64,000 nucleotides of DNA from Paludicola sp. MB14-C6 (GCF_030908625.1 NZ_CP133133.1:186001-250000); one strand, 5' to 3'; counted from the stretch's first letter, positions 52,285-60,659 are shown. The notes: a model not told the origin generated them from the letters alone. Made by a program: numbers and translations.

Positions 52285-53163
52285 ATGTATAGAATCGGTA
52301 TTATCGGAACAGAAAACACGCATGCTTTAACGTTTGCAAAACTGATTAACCTACCGAATGAAAAAACAGGAAAGCTTTTATATCCTGATGCAAAAGTAGT
52401 TGGCGTATACGGTCCTGATCTTGAATCCGCAACAAGAATTGTTGAAGAAGCGAATGCAGAGTTTATTGCAGCGTCTGCAGATAATTTTTTTGGCAAAGTT
52501 GATGCAATGATTATTACTTGCAGAAAAGGCTCTCTTCACGCACAATATGCAATGCCATTCATTCAAAAAGGAATTCCTTGCTTTATTGATAAGCCGTTCA
52601 CTGTAGATAGAGAAGAAGCAGTTAAACTCATTGAAGAGGCAAAAAAGCGCAATGTTCCACTATCAGGTGGATCCGGATGTAAATTAGCATATGATGTTAC
52701 TTTGTTACAAAATGAAGTAGAGCAAATGGTAAAAGCTAATACGATGATAACGGGAAGCGTTAGCTTCCCAGCAGATCCAGACAGCGAATATGACGGTTTT
52801 TATTTCTATTCTCCACACTTAGTAGAAATGGCACTCACTATTTTTGGATTTGATGTGGAAAGTGTTGTTGCTTTTGAAAAGAATAAGAGCAGAATTTGCT
52901 TATTCCGTTATAAAAACTATGATATAACACTAAACTTTACAAAGGATGCAAAACAATACACAGGTATTATATATGGACAAGAGAAAAACGTTGTTCGTAA
53001 TATTGATATTTCCTTTATCTTTAAGCAAGAAGTAGAGCATTATATTCACATGCTTCGCACAGGCGAAATGCCACAATCGTATGAAGAACTTGTAAAACCA
53101 GTTTCAGTGATTAACGCAATTGAACAAGCTATTCAAACAGGGAAAGAAACAAAAGTACAGTAA
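52285..53163 (+). CDS. Gfo/Idh/MocA-family protein, third, shorter copy
   Basis: About 292 residues, shorter than most of the family. The Rossmann start YRIGIIGTENTHALTFAKL has the glycine motif altered (GTENTH), common in a subgroup annotated as oxidoreductases of unknown use. The DKPF motif (about 104-107) is kept; the catalytic His may be in FYFYSPHLVEMAL (about 181). I start at ATG 52285, after TTGGAGGA; an upstream in-frame start overlaps that site. It is the last gene of the operon. A weak hairpin (AACTTTA/TAAAGTT, 53193-53209) follows, then the IS256 element. It may be a dehydrogenase or a non-catalytic partner. Confidence 0.8.
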   Translation: MYRIGIIGTENTHALTFAKLINLPNEKTGKLLYPDAKVVGVYGPDLESATRIVEEANAEFIAASADNFFGKVDAMIITCRKGSLHAQYAMPFIQKGIPCFIDKPFTVDREEAVKLIEEAKKRNVPLSGGSGCKLAYDVTLLQNEVEQMVKANTMITGSVSFPADPDSEYDGFYFYSPHLVEMALTIFGFDVESVVAFEKNKSRICLFRYKNYDITLNFTKDAKQYTGIIYGQEKNVVRNIDISFIFKQEVEHYIHMLRTGEMPQSYEELVKPVSVINAIEQAIQTGKETKVQ

Positions 53164-53267
53164 GAATAATCTTAAATGTGATTTGAATTAACAAACTTTA
53201 TCGTAAAGTTAGATATAATTTTGAATGTTATGATTCAATGTTGTTACATAAAATTTAAGGTATTAAT

Positions 53268-53275
53268 GAAAAATG
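53268..53275 (+). repeat. Left 8-bp target-site duplication of the IS256 element
   Basis: GAAAAATG, identical to 54759-54766 on the other side of the element. Confidence 0.88.
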
Positions 53276-53371
53276 GAGACTCCCGAAAATTTTGTGTAAA
53301 AGTGAATAAGGTACTTCCAATCAGACAAGAATTAAGATAATAAATTCAAGTATGAAAGGAAGTATTTTTTT

Positions 53372-54598
53372 ATGGAAAAGCAACCGAAAGAGTTATTAAA
53401 AGAGTATGTGAACAGCCAAAACTTCACAAGCACAACAGAGGTTATGCAGGCAATGAAAGAGATGTTCAAAGATGTTCTTCAGCAAGTTATGGATAGTGAA
53501 TTAGACGAAGAATTGGGTTACCAAAAAAGTCAAAGAATAGCGAACGATGACGGAAAAAGCATGTCGAAAAATTATCGAAATGGATATTCAAAGAAAACAG
53601 TTAAAACACAACTTGGCGAAGTGGATATTAATGTTCCTCGTGATAGAAACGGTGAATTTGAACCACAAATTATTGGTAAATATAATCGTAATGCTGACGG
53701 GATGGAAGAAAAAATTATTGCACTTTACTCTTGTGGCATGTCTCAACGAGATATTGCTGAACAAGTAAAAAATCTTTATGATGTAGAAATTTCAGATGGA
53801 CTAGTAAGCAAGATAACAGAAAAAATAATGCCGGAAGTAACAGCATGGCAAAACCGTCCACTAGATAGTGTATACCCATTTGTGTTCATGGATGCAATAC
53901 ACTACAAAGTAAAAGAAAACAATCAGTTTGTAACGAAAGCAGCATATGTGGTTTTAGGAATTACACTTGAAGGAAATAAAGATATATTGGGCATTTGGAT
54001 TGGAGAAAACGAGAGCTCAAAATTCTGGTTGAGCGTTATGAATGACTTGAAATCAAGGGGTTTGCAAGATGTATACCTATTTTGTGTTGACGGTTTAAAA
54101 GGTTTTAAAGAAGCAATCAATGCAGCATATCCCAAAGCGCACATTCAACGTTGTATTATACATCAAATTCGATATTCAACACGATATGTAGGATACAAAG
54201 ATATCAAGAAGTTAATGGCAGATCTAAAACTAGTATATCAAGCTGTTACAGAGGAAGAAGCATTGAATAATCTAATATCATTCAAAGAAAAATGGGGTAA
54301 AAGTTATCCTTCTTGCATAAAGAGTTGGGAGGATAACTGGGATATACTATCAACCTTTTTTGCATATCCAACTGATGTAAGGAAAATAATATACACAACT
54401 AATATTATTGAGGGATTAAACAGGCAGTTCAGACAAATAACCAAGAATAAACCATCATTTCAAAATGATGATAGTTTAAAAAGGATACTGTATTTAGCTT
54501 CAAAAAAAATTGTCGAACGATGGACACAACGTTGTCGAAATTGGGACGTTGTTTTAAACCAATTAAACATCATGTTTTCGGACAGAATCGCTGGATGA
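53372..54598 (+). CDS. IS256-family (Mutator-type) transposase
   Basis: 408 residues, full length for the family. The DDE triad lies at about D174 (FVFMDAIHYK), D240 (FCVDGLKGF) and E347 (NIIEGLNRQFR), matching IS256 spacing. The C/D-H signature region CIIHQIR (about 262-268) is present. The N-terminal part has the typical DNA-binding PRDRNGEFEPQII and CGMSQRDIAEQV segments. AAAGGAAG precedes the ATG. No frameshift or stop interrupts it, so it is probably active. No passenger genes are in the element. Confidence 0.96.
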   Translation: MEKQPKELLKEYVNSQNFTSTTEVMQAMKEMFKDVLQQVMDSELDEELGYQKSQRIANDDGKSMSKNYRNGYSKKTVKTQLGEVDINVPRDRNGEFEPQIIGKYNRNADGMEEKIIALYSCGMSQRDIAEQVKNLYDVEISDGLVSKITEKIMPEVTAWQNRPLDSVYPFVFMDAIHYKVKENNQFVTKAAYVVLGITLEGNKDILGIWIGENESSKFWLSVMNDLKSRGLQDVYLFCVDGLKGFKEAINAAYPKAHIQRCIIHQIRYSTRYVGYKDIKKLMADLKLVYQAVTEEEALNNLISFKEKWGKSYPSCIKSWEDNWDILSTFFAYPTDVRKIIYTTNIIEGLNRQFRQITKNKPSFQNDDSLKRILYLASKKIVERWTQRCRNWDVVLNQLNIMFSDRIAG

Positions 54599-54618
54599 TT
54601 CTATGTTCATCCGCCAAA

Positions 54619-54658
54619 ATTTAATGACAAAAGGGGCATGCCCCTTTTGTCATTAAAT
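54619..54658. repeat. 40-bp perfect palindrome inside the IS, after the transposase gene
   Basis: Every base from 54619 to 54658 pairs around a central CATG: an AT-rich outer stem (ATTTAATGACAAAA) and an inner GGGG/CCCC. It lies 20 bp after the transposase stop and probably ends transcription or forms a cruciform; it is flanked by few T residues. Confidence 0.8.
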
Positions 54659-54758
54659 AAACTTGTTTCAACTAACCTATACACTATGTCAATTACTATT
54701 TTGTTCCTATTTCTTGTTCTGATTGTTTTTCTATTTACACAAAATTCTTGGTATACCC

Positions 54759-54766
54759 GAAAAATG
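54759..54766 (+). repeat. Right 8-bp target-site duplication of the IS256 element
   Basis: GAAAAATG. Read on the minus strand it is CATTTTTC, the U-tract of the terminator at 54765-54814. Confidence 0.88.
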
Positions 54767-54814
54767 TCACCCGCCTTGTTACCCAAAATATTTTGGGTAA
54801 CAAAACGGGTGACA
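54759..54814 (-). terminator. Large terminator hairpin of the GGGtGRT operon
   Basis: A 50-bp inverted repeat (54765-54814): TGTCACCCG pairs with CGGGTGACA and TTGTTACCCAAAAT with ATTTTGGGTAACAA, with one two-base mismatch. On the minus strand TTTTTC follows. The IS inserted exactly at this T-tract. Confidence 0.85.
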
Positions 54815-54883
54815 AAATATTTTATCACAGTATTTTTTACAAAATACTAAATAATAATGATGCTAACGAACGCTATAATGATA

Positions 54884-55882
54884 CTATTTGCTAGCTTGTT
54901 CAACAGCAACAGCACAAGCAACAGTAGCACCAACCATTGGGTTATTACCCATACCGATTAGTCCCATCATTTCAACGTGAGCAGGAACGGAAGAAGAACC
55001 AGCAAATTGAGCGTCACCATGCATACGTCCCATAGAGTCAGTTAGACCATAAGAAGCAGGACCTGCAGCAACGTTATCTGGGTGAAGTGTACGTCCTGTT
55101 CCGCCGCCAGAAGCAACAGAGAAGTATTTTACACCATGTTCCATAGCCCATTTTTTGTATGTGCCAGCAACAAGATGTTGGAAACGAGTTGGGTTAGTTG
55201 AGTTACCAGTAATAGAAACGTCAACTTTTTCCATTTTCATTACAGCAACGCCTTCTAGAACGTCGTTACAACCAAATACTCTAACAGCAGCTTTTTCGCC
55301 TTTAGAGAAAGCAACTTCTCTAACAACTTTTAGATCGCCAGTAGCAAAATCATAATCAGTTTCAACGTAAGTAAATCCGTTGATTCTTGAAATGATATAA
55401 GCAGCATCTTTACCAAGACCATTTAGAATAACTCTTAATGGAGATTTTCTTGCTTTGTTAGCAGTTCTTGCAATACCGATTGCACCTTCAGCAGCAGCAA
55501 AAGATTCGTGACCAGCTAGGAAGCAGAAACAATCAGTTTCTTCTTTTAAAAGCATTGCACCTAGGTTACCATGGCCGATACCAACATCACGTTGTTCAGC
55601 AACAGAACCAGGAATACAGAAAGCTTGTAGACCAAGGCCGATAGCTTCAGCAGCGTCAGCAGCTTTTGTAATACCTTTTTTAAGTGCGATAGCAGTACCT
55701 AGAGTGTAAGCCCAAACAGCATTTTCAAATGCGATTGGTTGCACACCTCTGATAATATCTTCAACATTAATGCCTTTTTCTAAACAAAAATCTCTAGCAG
55801 CGTCAATTGTAGCAAAACCATACTCTGCAAGACATTTTTCGATTTTAGGCATTCTTCTTTCTTGTCCTTCAAATTTAGCCAT
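54884..55882 (-). CDS. GGGtGRT protein
   Basis: 332-residue member of the family named for its GGGTGRT motif (here 259-265, in ASGGGTGRTLHPDN). The function is unknown. Family members are encoded next to an iron-sulfur scaffold gene in anaerobic bacteria, as here (27 bp gap). Several Cys residues (about C17, C33, C89, C118, C120) could serve metal binding, but no classical cluster motif is seen. There is no signal peptide, so it is cytoplasmic. A strong AAGGAGG site, a near-consensus operon promoter and a large terminator suggest high expression. I assign no reaction. Confidence 0.93.
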   Translation of the reverse strand: MAKFEGQERRMPKIEKCLAEYGFATIDAARDFCLEKGINVEDIIRGVQPIAFENAVWAYTLGTAIALKKGITKAADAAEAIGLGLQAFCIPGSVAEQRDVGIGHGNLGAMLLKEETDCFCFLAGHESFAAAEGAIGIARTANKARKSPLRVILNGLGKDAAYIISRINGFTYVETDYDFATGDLKVVREVAFSKGEKAAVRVFGCNDVLEGVAVMKMEKVDVSITGNSTNPTRFQHLVAGTYKKWAMEHGVKYFSVASGGGTGRTLHPDNVAAGPASYGLTDSMGRMHGDAQFAGSSSVPAHVEMMGLIGMGNNPMVGATVACAVAVEQASK

Positions 55883-55909
55883 TATAGTTACCTCCTTCTT
55901 CTTATCTAA

Positions 55910-56602
55910 TTATTCTTCACGAGGATCAATGTGTTTAGCAGCTTCTGCAAAACGTCCATATGTTCCAATGTTGTTGTTGTAAGCAGTTGTTGGATCAACG
56001 CCATGACGAATGTCTTCAAGCATTTTACCTAATTTAACGAATTGATAACCGATAGCTTCGCCGTTTTCATCAATACCAACTTTTAGGATGTAACCCTCAG
56101 CCATTTCCATGTAACGAACGCCTTTAGCGTTTGTTGCAAAGATTGTACCGATTTGGGAACGTAAACCTTTACCTAAGTCTTCAAGACCAGCACCGATTGG
56201 TAAGCCGTCTTCAGAAAACGCAGTTTGAGTTCTACCATAAACTAATTGTAAAAAGATTTCTCTCATTGCAACGTTAATAGCATCACAAACAAGGTCAGTG
56301 TTTAATGCTTCAAGAATTGTTTTACCAGTTAGAATTTCACCAGCCATAGCAGCAGAGTGAGTCATACCGGAACAACCAAGAGTTTCAACTAAAGCCTCTT
56401 CGATAATACCATTTTTAACGTTAAGTGTAAGTTTACATGTACCTTGTTGAGGTGCACACCAACCTATACCGTGAGATAGACCTGAAATATCAGTAATTTC
56501 GTAAGCTTTAACCCAACGACCTTCTTCTGGAATAGGTGCTGGACCATGTTTAGGGCCTTTTGTGAGAGTACACATTCTCTCGACTTCATGAGAATAGTTC
56601 AT
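55910..56602 (-). CDS. NifU/IscU-like iron-sulfur cluster scaffold protein
   Basis: 230 residues, longer than IscU (about 130) by an N-terminal stretch (1-40) and a C-terminal extension (about 140-230). IscU-type cysteines are present: GIGWCAPQQGTC (C49, C56) and ETLGCSGMTHSAAMAGEILTGK (C77, replacing the usual GCGSAIASSS), plus C106. The third IscU Cys of the KLHC type is not evident, so cluster ligation may differ. It is the first gene of the operon with the GGGtGRT protein, likely supplying or storing a cluster for it (inference). AAAGGAG precedes the ATG; the long leader contains two hairpins. Confidence 0.88.
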   Translation of the reverse strand: MNYSHEVERMCTLTKGPKHGPAPIPEEGRWVKAYEITDISGLSHGIGWCAPQQGTCKLTLNVKNGIIEEALVETLGCSGMTHSAAMAGEILTGKTILEALNTDLVCDAINVAMREIFLQLVYGRTQTAFSEDGLPIGAGLEDLGKGLRSQIGTIFATNAKGVRYMEMAEGYILKVGIDENGEAIGYQFVKLGKMLEDIRHGVDPTTAYNNNIGTYGRFAEAAKHIDPREE

Positions 56603-56621
56603 ATTTCTACTCCTTTCGGTT

Positions 56622-56723
56622 TAACCATTTATGGTTAGTCCATTTAATTTTTCCGTGTAGCACATAATTTGTATTTATGTTGAAACACACAATAAGACTA
56701 GCTTATCCAAAAAAACAAGCTAG
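56622..56723 (-). other. Structured leader of the scaffold/GGGtGRT operon
   Basis: The leader between the predicted start site (near 56748) and the ATG at 56602 is about 145 bases. It holds CTAGCTT (56698-56704) pairing with AAGCTAG (56717-56723), and TAACCAT (56622-56628) pairing with ATGGTTA (56631-56637), the latter just ahead of the AAAGGAG site. I do not recognise a known riboswitch. Confidence 0.55.
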
Positions 56724-56754
56724 AAACATTATTAACGCATTTTACGTCTTTTAT

Positions 56755-56783
56755 ATTATAATAAATAAAATCCATTAAATCAA
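56755..56783 (-). promoter_or_regulatory. Promoter of the scaffold/GGGtGRT operon
   Basis: Minus strand TTGATT (56783-56778), 17-bp spacer, TATAAT (56760-56755). Confidence 0.65.
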
Positions 56784-56855
56784 TAGTATTACTGTTATAA
56801 ATTTAACGAATTTCCTTTCATAATATTGTGCTTAATTATTATTAACAAAAAAGTC

Positions 56856-56884
56856 TTGAAAGAAACATTGAAACAATATATAAT
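56856..56884 (+). promoter_or_regulatory. Promoter of secA
   Basis: TTGAAA (56856-56861), 17-bp spacer, TATAAT (56879-56884), about 60 bp before the ATG. It is divergent from the scaffold-operon promoter. Confidence 0.75.
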
Positions 56885-56944
56885 AGGAAATGTTTAGTGA
56901 AAAAGAGTGAAACTAGAAACGATTATTATATATGAGGTGAAGGC

Positions 56945-59680
56945 ATGTCATTATTAGAAAAAATATTTGGTTCTTATAGCAAAAAAGAATTGAAAAAGAT
57001 AGAGCCAATTCAACAACGTGTTCTTGATTTAGAAAAAAAATATCAAGCAATGAGTAGCCAAGAACTGCAAGAACAAACAAATATATTAAAGCAAAGATTA
57101 GAAGATGGGGAAACATTAGATCAAATTTTACCGGACGCTTTTGCTGTTTGTAGAGAAGCTTCATGGAGAGTTATTGGTATTAAACATTTCCCAGTTCAAA
57201 TAATTGGTGGTATTATTCTTCATCAAGGAAGAATTGCCGAGATGAAAACAGGTGAAGGTAAAACTTTCGTTGCAATGTTACCGGCATATTTAAATGCATT
57301 AAACGGAAAAGGTGTACATGTTGTAACGGTCAATGAATATCTAGCGAAATATCAATCTGAATGGGTTGGTAAGGTATATAAGTATTTAGGCCTTTCTGTA
57401 GGTTTGATTCTACATGATATGTCAAACGATGAAAAAAGAGCTGCATACAATAGCGATATTACTTATGCAACAAATAACGAGCTTGGCTTCGATTACTTGC
57501 GTGATAATATGGTTATATACAAAAAAGATAAAGTACAAAGAGATTTTGTATTCGCAATTGTGGATGAGGTTGACTCTATCTTAATTGATGAAGCTCGTAC
57601 TCCACTTATCATTTCCGGACCTGGCGAGAAATCAACTGAATTGTATTCAATTGCTGATAAATTCGCAAGCAGATTAAAGATGCATAAGGTAGTTGAGCAA
57701 GATACAAAACAACATGACGATGATGTTGATGCAGACTATATTGTTGATGAGAAAGCGAAAACTGCAACCTTAACTCCAAGCGGTGTTAAAAAAGCAGAAA
57801 GTTTCTTTAATATTGAAAACTTAATGGATGCGGAAAACTTGACAATTCAACATCATATTAACCAAGCTATAAAAGCGCATGGTATCATGAAGCTTGACGT
57901 AGAGTATGTTGTAAAAGATGGCGAAGTTTTAATTGTTGATGAATTCACAGGTCGTATTATGGTTGGTCGTCGATTTAGTGAGGGCTTGCATCAAGCAATT
58001 GAAGCAAAAGAAGGCGTACAAGTTGCAAGAGAATCCAAAACACTTGCTACGATTACATTCCAAAATTTCTTCCGTCTCTATGAAAAACTATCCGGTATGA
58101 CCGGTACAGCTTTAACAGAGGAAGCTGAATTTAACGAAATTTATAAACTTGACATTGTTGAGGTACCTACTAATAAGCCTTGTATCCGTACCGATTATGA
58201 TGATGCAATATACAAAACAGAACTAGCAAAATATAATGCTGTTATTGACCAAATCGTAGAGTGCCATAAAATAGGACAACCTGTTCTTGTTGGTACGGTT
58301 TCAATTGATAAATCCGAGTTATTAAGCTCTATGTTAAAACGTAGAGGAATCAAGCATGAAGTATTAAATGCAAAACAACATGATAAGGAAGCAGAAATTG
58401 TAGCTCAAGCTGGTAAAAAGGGTGCTGTTACCATTGCTACTAACATGGCTGGTCGTGGTACCGATATTATGCTTGGCGGTAACGCAGATTATCTTGCAGT
58501 TGCCCAATTAAAGAAAAAAGGATACACTGATGAACAAATTGCGTTAGCAACCAGTTATAGCGAAACAGACGACGCAGAGATTATTGCTTTAAGAGCTGAG
58601 TATGCTGAATTAAATAAAAAGTTTAAGGAACAAATTAAGCCTGAGGCTGAAGCAGTTTGTGAAGCAGGCGGTCTATTTATCATTGGTACAGAGCGTCATG
58701 AATCACGTCGTATTGATAATCAGTTACGTGGTCGTGCCGGTCGTCAAGGTGACCCGGGCTGTAGCCGTTTTTATATTTCACTAGAAGACGATTTGATGCG
58801 TTTATTTGGTGGAGAGAGAATTCAAGGCATGATGACTCGCTTAAATGTGGATGAATCTCAATCTATAGAGAATAAATTATTGACCAATACAATTGAATCA
58901 GCTCAACGCAAAGTTGAGGGTAGAAACTTTAGTATTCGTAAGAATGTCTTAAAATTTGATGATGTTATGAATACACAACGTACGATCATTTACGGACAAC
59001 GTGCGAAAGTATTAAATGATGATAATCTATCCGAAGTAATTCAAACAATGATAAAAGAAAGCATTACTCAAGATGTTTGTATGTATCTTGCTGATAATGA
59101 AATTCATGATGATTGGAATATGGAAGGCCTTCGTGATCATTATTTAGGCGTTTTAACAAATAAAGATGATTTGAAATATACTGTGAATGAATTGGCTGAT
59201 CTTTCAAGAGATGATATCATCAATCAATTACTTGAAAAAGCAAAAGAAGTTTATGCTGCTCGTGAAAAAGAGATTGGCGAAGAAACAATGCGTGAATTGG
59301 AACGTGTAATTCTTTTGAAAAACGTTGACTCAAAATGGGTAGATCATATTGACGCAATGGATGAGCTGAAAAAAGGTATTCACTTAAGAGCTTACGGTCA
59401 ACATGATCCGGTTATTGAATACAGAACAGAAGGATTTGACATGTTTGATGAAATGATTGCTTCTATCAGACATGATACAGTTCGTATGCTGCTTACAGTT
59501 AAATTGCAAAATGATGTAAAACGTGAACAAGTTGCAAAACCTACTACCGCAATTCATGGCGAATCAGATAATACCGTCAAAAGACAACCAATTCGCAAAG
59601 AAAAAATCGGAAGTAACGATCCTTGCCCATGTGGTAGTGGCAAGAAATATAAAAAATGTTGTGGAATAAATCAACAATAA
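56945..59680 (+). CDS. secA: Preprotein translocase ATPase SecA
   Basis: Motor that drives unfolded proteins through SecYEG. 911 residues, full length. The first nucleotide-binding domain has Walker [10 protein letters not shown] (about 97-105) and DEAD-like [16 protein letters not shown] (about 207-222). The preprotein cross-linking domain, NBD2 ([28 protein letters not shown]) and helical scaffold follow. The C-terminal zinc motif [16 protein letters not shown] (about 892-907), which binds SecB or ribosomes in other bacteria, is intact. The ATG follows GAGGTGA. Monocistronic. secD and secF lie 2.6 kb downstream. Confidence 0.98.
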   Translation: MSLLEKIFGSYSKKELKKIEPIQQRVLDLEKKYQAMSSQELQEQTNILKQRLEDGETLDQILPDAFAVCREASWRVIGIKHFPVQIIGGIILHQGRIAEMKTGEGKTFVAMLPAYLNALNGKGVHVVTVNEYLAKYQSEWVGKVYKYLGLSVGLILHDMSNDEKRAAYNSDITYATNNELGFDYLRDNMVIYKKDKVQRDFVFAIVDEVDSILIDEARTPLIISGPGEKSTELYSIADKFASRLKMHKVVEQDTKQHDDDVDADYIVDEKAKTATLTPSGVKKAESFFNIENLMDAENLTIQHHINQAIKAHGIMKLDVEYVVKDGEVLIVDEFTGRIMVGRRFSEGLHQAIEAKEGVQVARESKTLATITFQNFFRLYEKLSGMTGTALTEEAEFNEIYKLDIVEVPTNKPCIRTDYDDAIYKTELAKYNAVIDQIVECHKIGQPVLVGTVSIDKSELLSSMLKRRGIKHEVLNAKQHDKEAEIVAQAGKKGAVTIATNMAGRGTDIMLGGNADYLAVAQLKKKGYTDEQIALATSYSETDDAEIIALRAEYAELNKKFKEQIKPEAEAVCEAGGLFIIGTERHESRRIDNQLRGRAGRQGDPGCSRFYISLEDDLMRLFGGERIQGMMTRLNVDESQSIENKLLTNTIESAQRKVEGRNFSIRKNVLKFDDVMNTQRTIIYGQRAKVLNDDNLSEVIQTMIKESITQDVCMYLADNEIHDDWNMEGLRDHYLGVLTNKDDLKYTVNELADLSRDDIINQLLEKAKEVYAAREKEIGEETMRELERVILLKNVDSKWVDHIDAMDELKKGIHLRAYGQHDPVIEYRTEGFDMFDEMIASIRHDTVRMLLTVKLQNDVKREQVAKPTTAIHGESDNTVKRQPIRKEKIGSNDPCPCGSGKKYKKCCGINQQ

Positions 59681-59691
59681 TTTGATATGAT

Positions 59692-59732
59692 AAAACTGTT
59701 GTCAATGTAATTTACTTGACAGCAGTTTTTTT
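59692..59732 (+). terminator. Terminator of secA
   Basis: AAACTG-TTGTCAA pairs with TTGACA-GCAGTTT (one bulged position), followed by TTTTTTTA. The descending arm also contains the -35 box of the queT promoter. Confidence 0.85.
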
Positions 59733-59744
59733 ATATGTTATATT
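59716..59744 (+). promoter_or_regulatory. Promoter of queT, embedded in the secA terminator
   Basis: TTGACA (59716-59721), 17-bp spacer, TATATT (59739-59744). The -35 is the 3' arm of the secA terminator stem. Confidence 0.65.
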
Positions 59745-59784
59745 AAATCGTCCTCTTAAACAATAAGATAAACTTATTATGAAT

Positions 59785-59853
59785 TTACAAGAGGTAGCAG
59801 GCAAAGCCTGTAGTCAGTCGCAAGCTCCTGACTCAAAATAAAACTACGGAGGA
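59785..59853 (+). ncRNA. Probable preQ1 riboswitch (class III-like) controlling queT
   Basis: Hairpin CAGGC-AAA-GCCTG (59798-59810) and hairpin AGTCAG/CTGACT (59812-59817, 59828-59833) lie between GTAG (59794-59797) and CTAC (59844-59847), which can pair as a pseudoknot helix. An A-rich ACTCAAAATAAAA linker precedes CTAC. CTCC in the second loop (59825-59828) can pair with GGAG of the ribosome site (59848-59851). The position before queT and the probable ruminococcal host fit preQ1-III; class assignment is from memory of the family. Confidence 0.65.
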
Positions 59854-59861
59854 ATTTAATA

Positions 59862-60392
59862 ATGAGTCGTACTAGAAAAGTCGTACAATCTGCATTAATA
59901 GCAGCATTATACGCAGCACTTACTTTAGCAATACCCGTTTTGTCATTTAACATTTTACAGTTTCGAATAGGGGAATCACTTACCATTTTACCTGTTTATA
60001 CTGGAACTGCTATTCCGGGATTGACGCTAGGCTGTATTCTTTCAAATCTAATTGGTTTTTTTACACAGGCAAATCCAATTGGATGGTTAGATGCTATTGT
60101 TGGTTCATTTGCAACCTTAATTGCATCCATTTTAACTTACTACATAGGAAAGTCAAAAAAGCAATGGATTCGATATGGATTATCACCATTGCCACCGGTG
60201 TTAATAAATGCGGTGATTATCGGACTAGAATTAACATTTGTATTTAGCGATATTTCGAATATTCCTGTGTTACTAACAAATGTTGGATCTGTTTTGATTG
60301 GTCAAGCTGTAATATGTTACGGTTTAGGCTTACCATTAATGCTGTTTATAGATAAGAACAAAGCAGTAAAAAATATGCTTGCTTCTAAATAA
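59862..60392 (+). CDS. queT: QueT-family transporter, ECF S component for a queuosine precursor
   Basis: 176 residues with about five to six membrane helices. QueT proteins are S components of energy-coupling-factor transporters, predicted to import a queuosine precursor such as preQ1 for tRNA modification. SALIAALYAALTLAIPV, FRIGESLTILPVYTGTAIPG and GCILSNLIGF are typical of the family. GGAGG lies nine bases before the ATG and adjoins the preQ1-like aptamer, so import should fall when preQ1 is plentiful (inference). The ECF energising module is not in the window. Confidence 0.92.
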   Translation: MSRTRKVVQSALIAALYAALTLAIPVLSFNILQFRIGESLTILPVYTGTAIPGLTLGCILSNLIGFFTQANPIGWLDAIVGSFATLIASILTYYIGKSKKQWIRYGLSPLPPVLINAVIIGLELTFVFSDISNIPVLLTNVGSVLIGQAVICYGLGLPLMLFIDKNKAVKNMLASK

Positions 60393-60406
60393 ATCATTCG
60401 TACAAC

Positions 60407-60435
60407 TTGCATTTTTATGTGTAATTTGATATGAT
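60407..60435 (+). promoter_or_regulatory. Promoter of the small membrane protein gene
   Basis: TTGCAT (60407-60412), 17-bp spacer, TATGAT (60430-60435), about 30 bp before the ATG. Confidence 0.65.
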
Positions 60436-60464
60436 AGATTTATAATGAATGAAGAGGTGTTTTT

Positions 60465-60596
60465 ATGAAATGTTTGATGAAGATAATTTGTTTTATAGGT
60501 GGTATATTGGTATTAGCAAAGCTTGCACAAATAGTAGTTGACGTTTTATATAATCACTATGGTAAGAAGTATATTATTGCTGAAGAAATTGAATAA
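60465..60596 (+). CDS. Small single-span membrane protein, 43 residues
   Basis: A short reading frame with all the marks of a gene: promoter at 60407-60435, GAAGAGGTG ribosome site, ATG at 60465, and a strong terminator nine bases after its stop. The peptide starts with a basic tip (MKCLMK), has one hydrophobic helix (about 6-28, IICFIGGILVLAKLAQIVVDVL) and a charged tail with YGKKYIIAEEIE. The likely position is in the cytoplasmic membrane, tail inside or out undecided. No family recognised. It is its own transcription unit between queT and purB. Confidence 0.75.
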   Translation: MKCLMKIICFIGGILVLAKLAQIVVDVLYNHYGKKYIIAEEIE

Positions 60597-60604
60597 AGAA
60601 AACT

Positions 60605-60638
60605 GCCGTTGCAATTCTGCAACGGCTTCTTTTATTTC
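60605..60638 (+). terminator. Terminator after the small membrane protein gene
   Basis: GCCGTTGCA / TGCAACGGC stem, ATTC loop, then a T-rich tract. Confidence 0.9.
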
Positions 60639-60659
60639 TTAATAAACTATTTATTTTTC

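Larger units (their letters stand above)
53276..54758 (+). mobile_element. Intact IS256-family insertion sequence (1483 bp)
   Basis: It is bounded by 25-bp imperfect terminal inverted repeats. The left end starts GAGACTCCCG and the right end, read inward, starts GGGTATACCA; both run into AATTTTGTGTAAA, with 19 of 25 positions matching. The element carries one transposase gene and is flanked by identical 8-bp target duplications, the size expected for IS256. Undamaged ends, duplications and gene indicate a recent insertion. Confidence 0.92.

Noticed and set aside
54638..54850. 70-codon plus-strand frame after the transposase
   Set aside because: It starts inside the palindrome and crosses the IS end and the terminator; no coding character.
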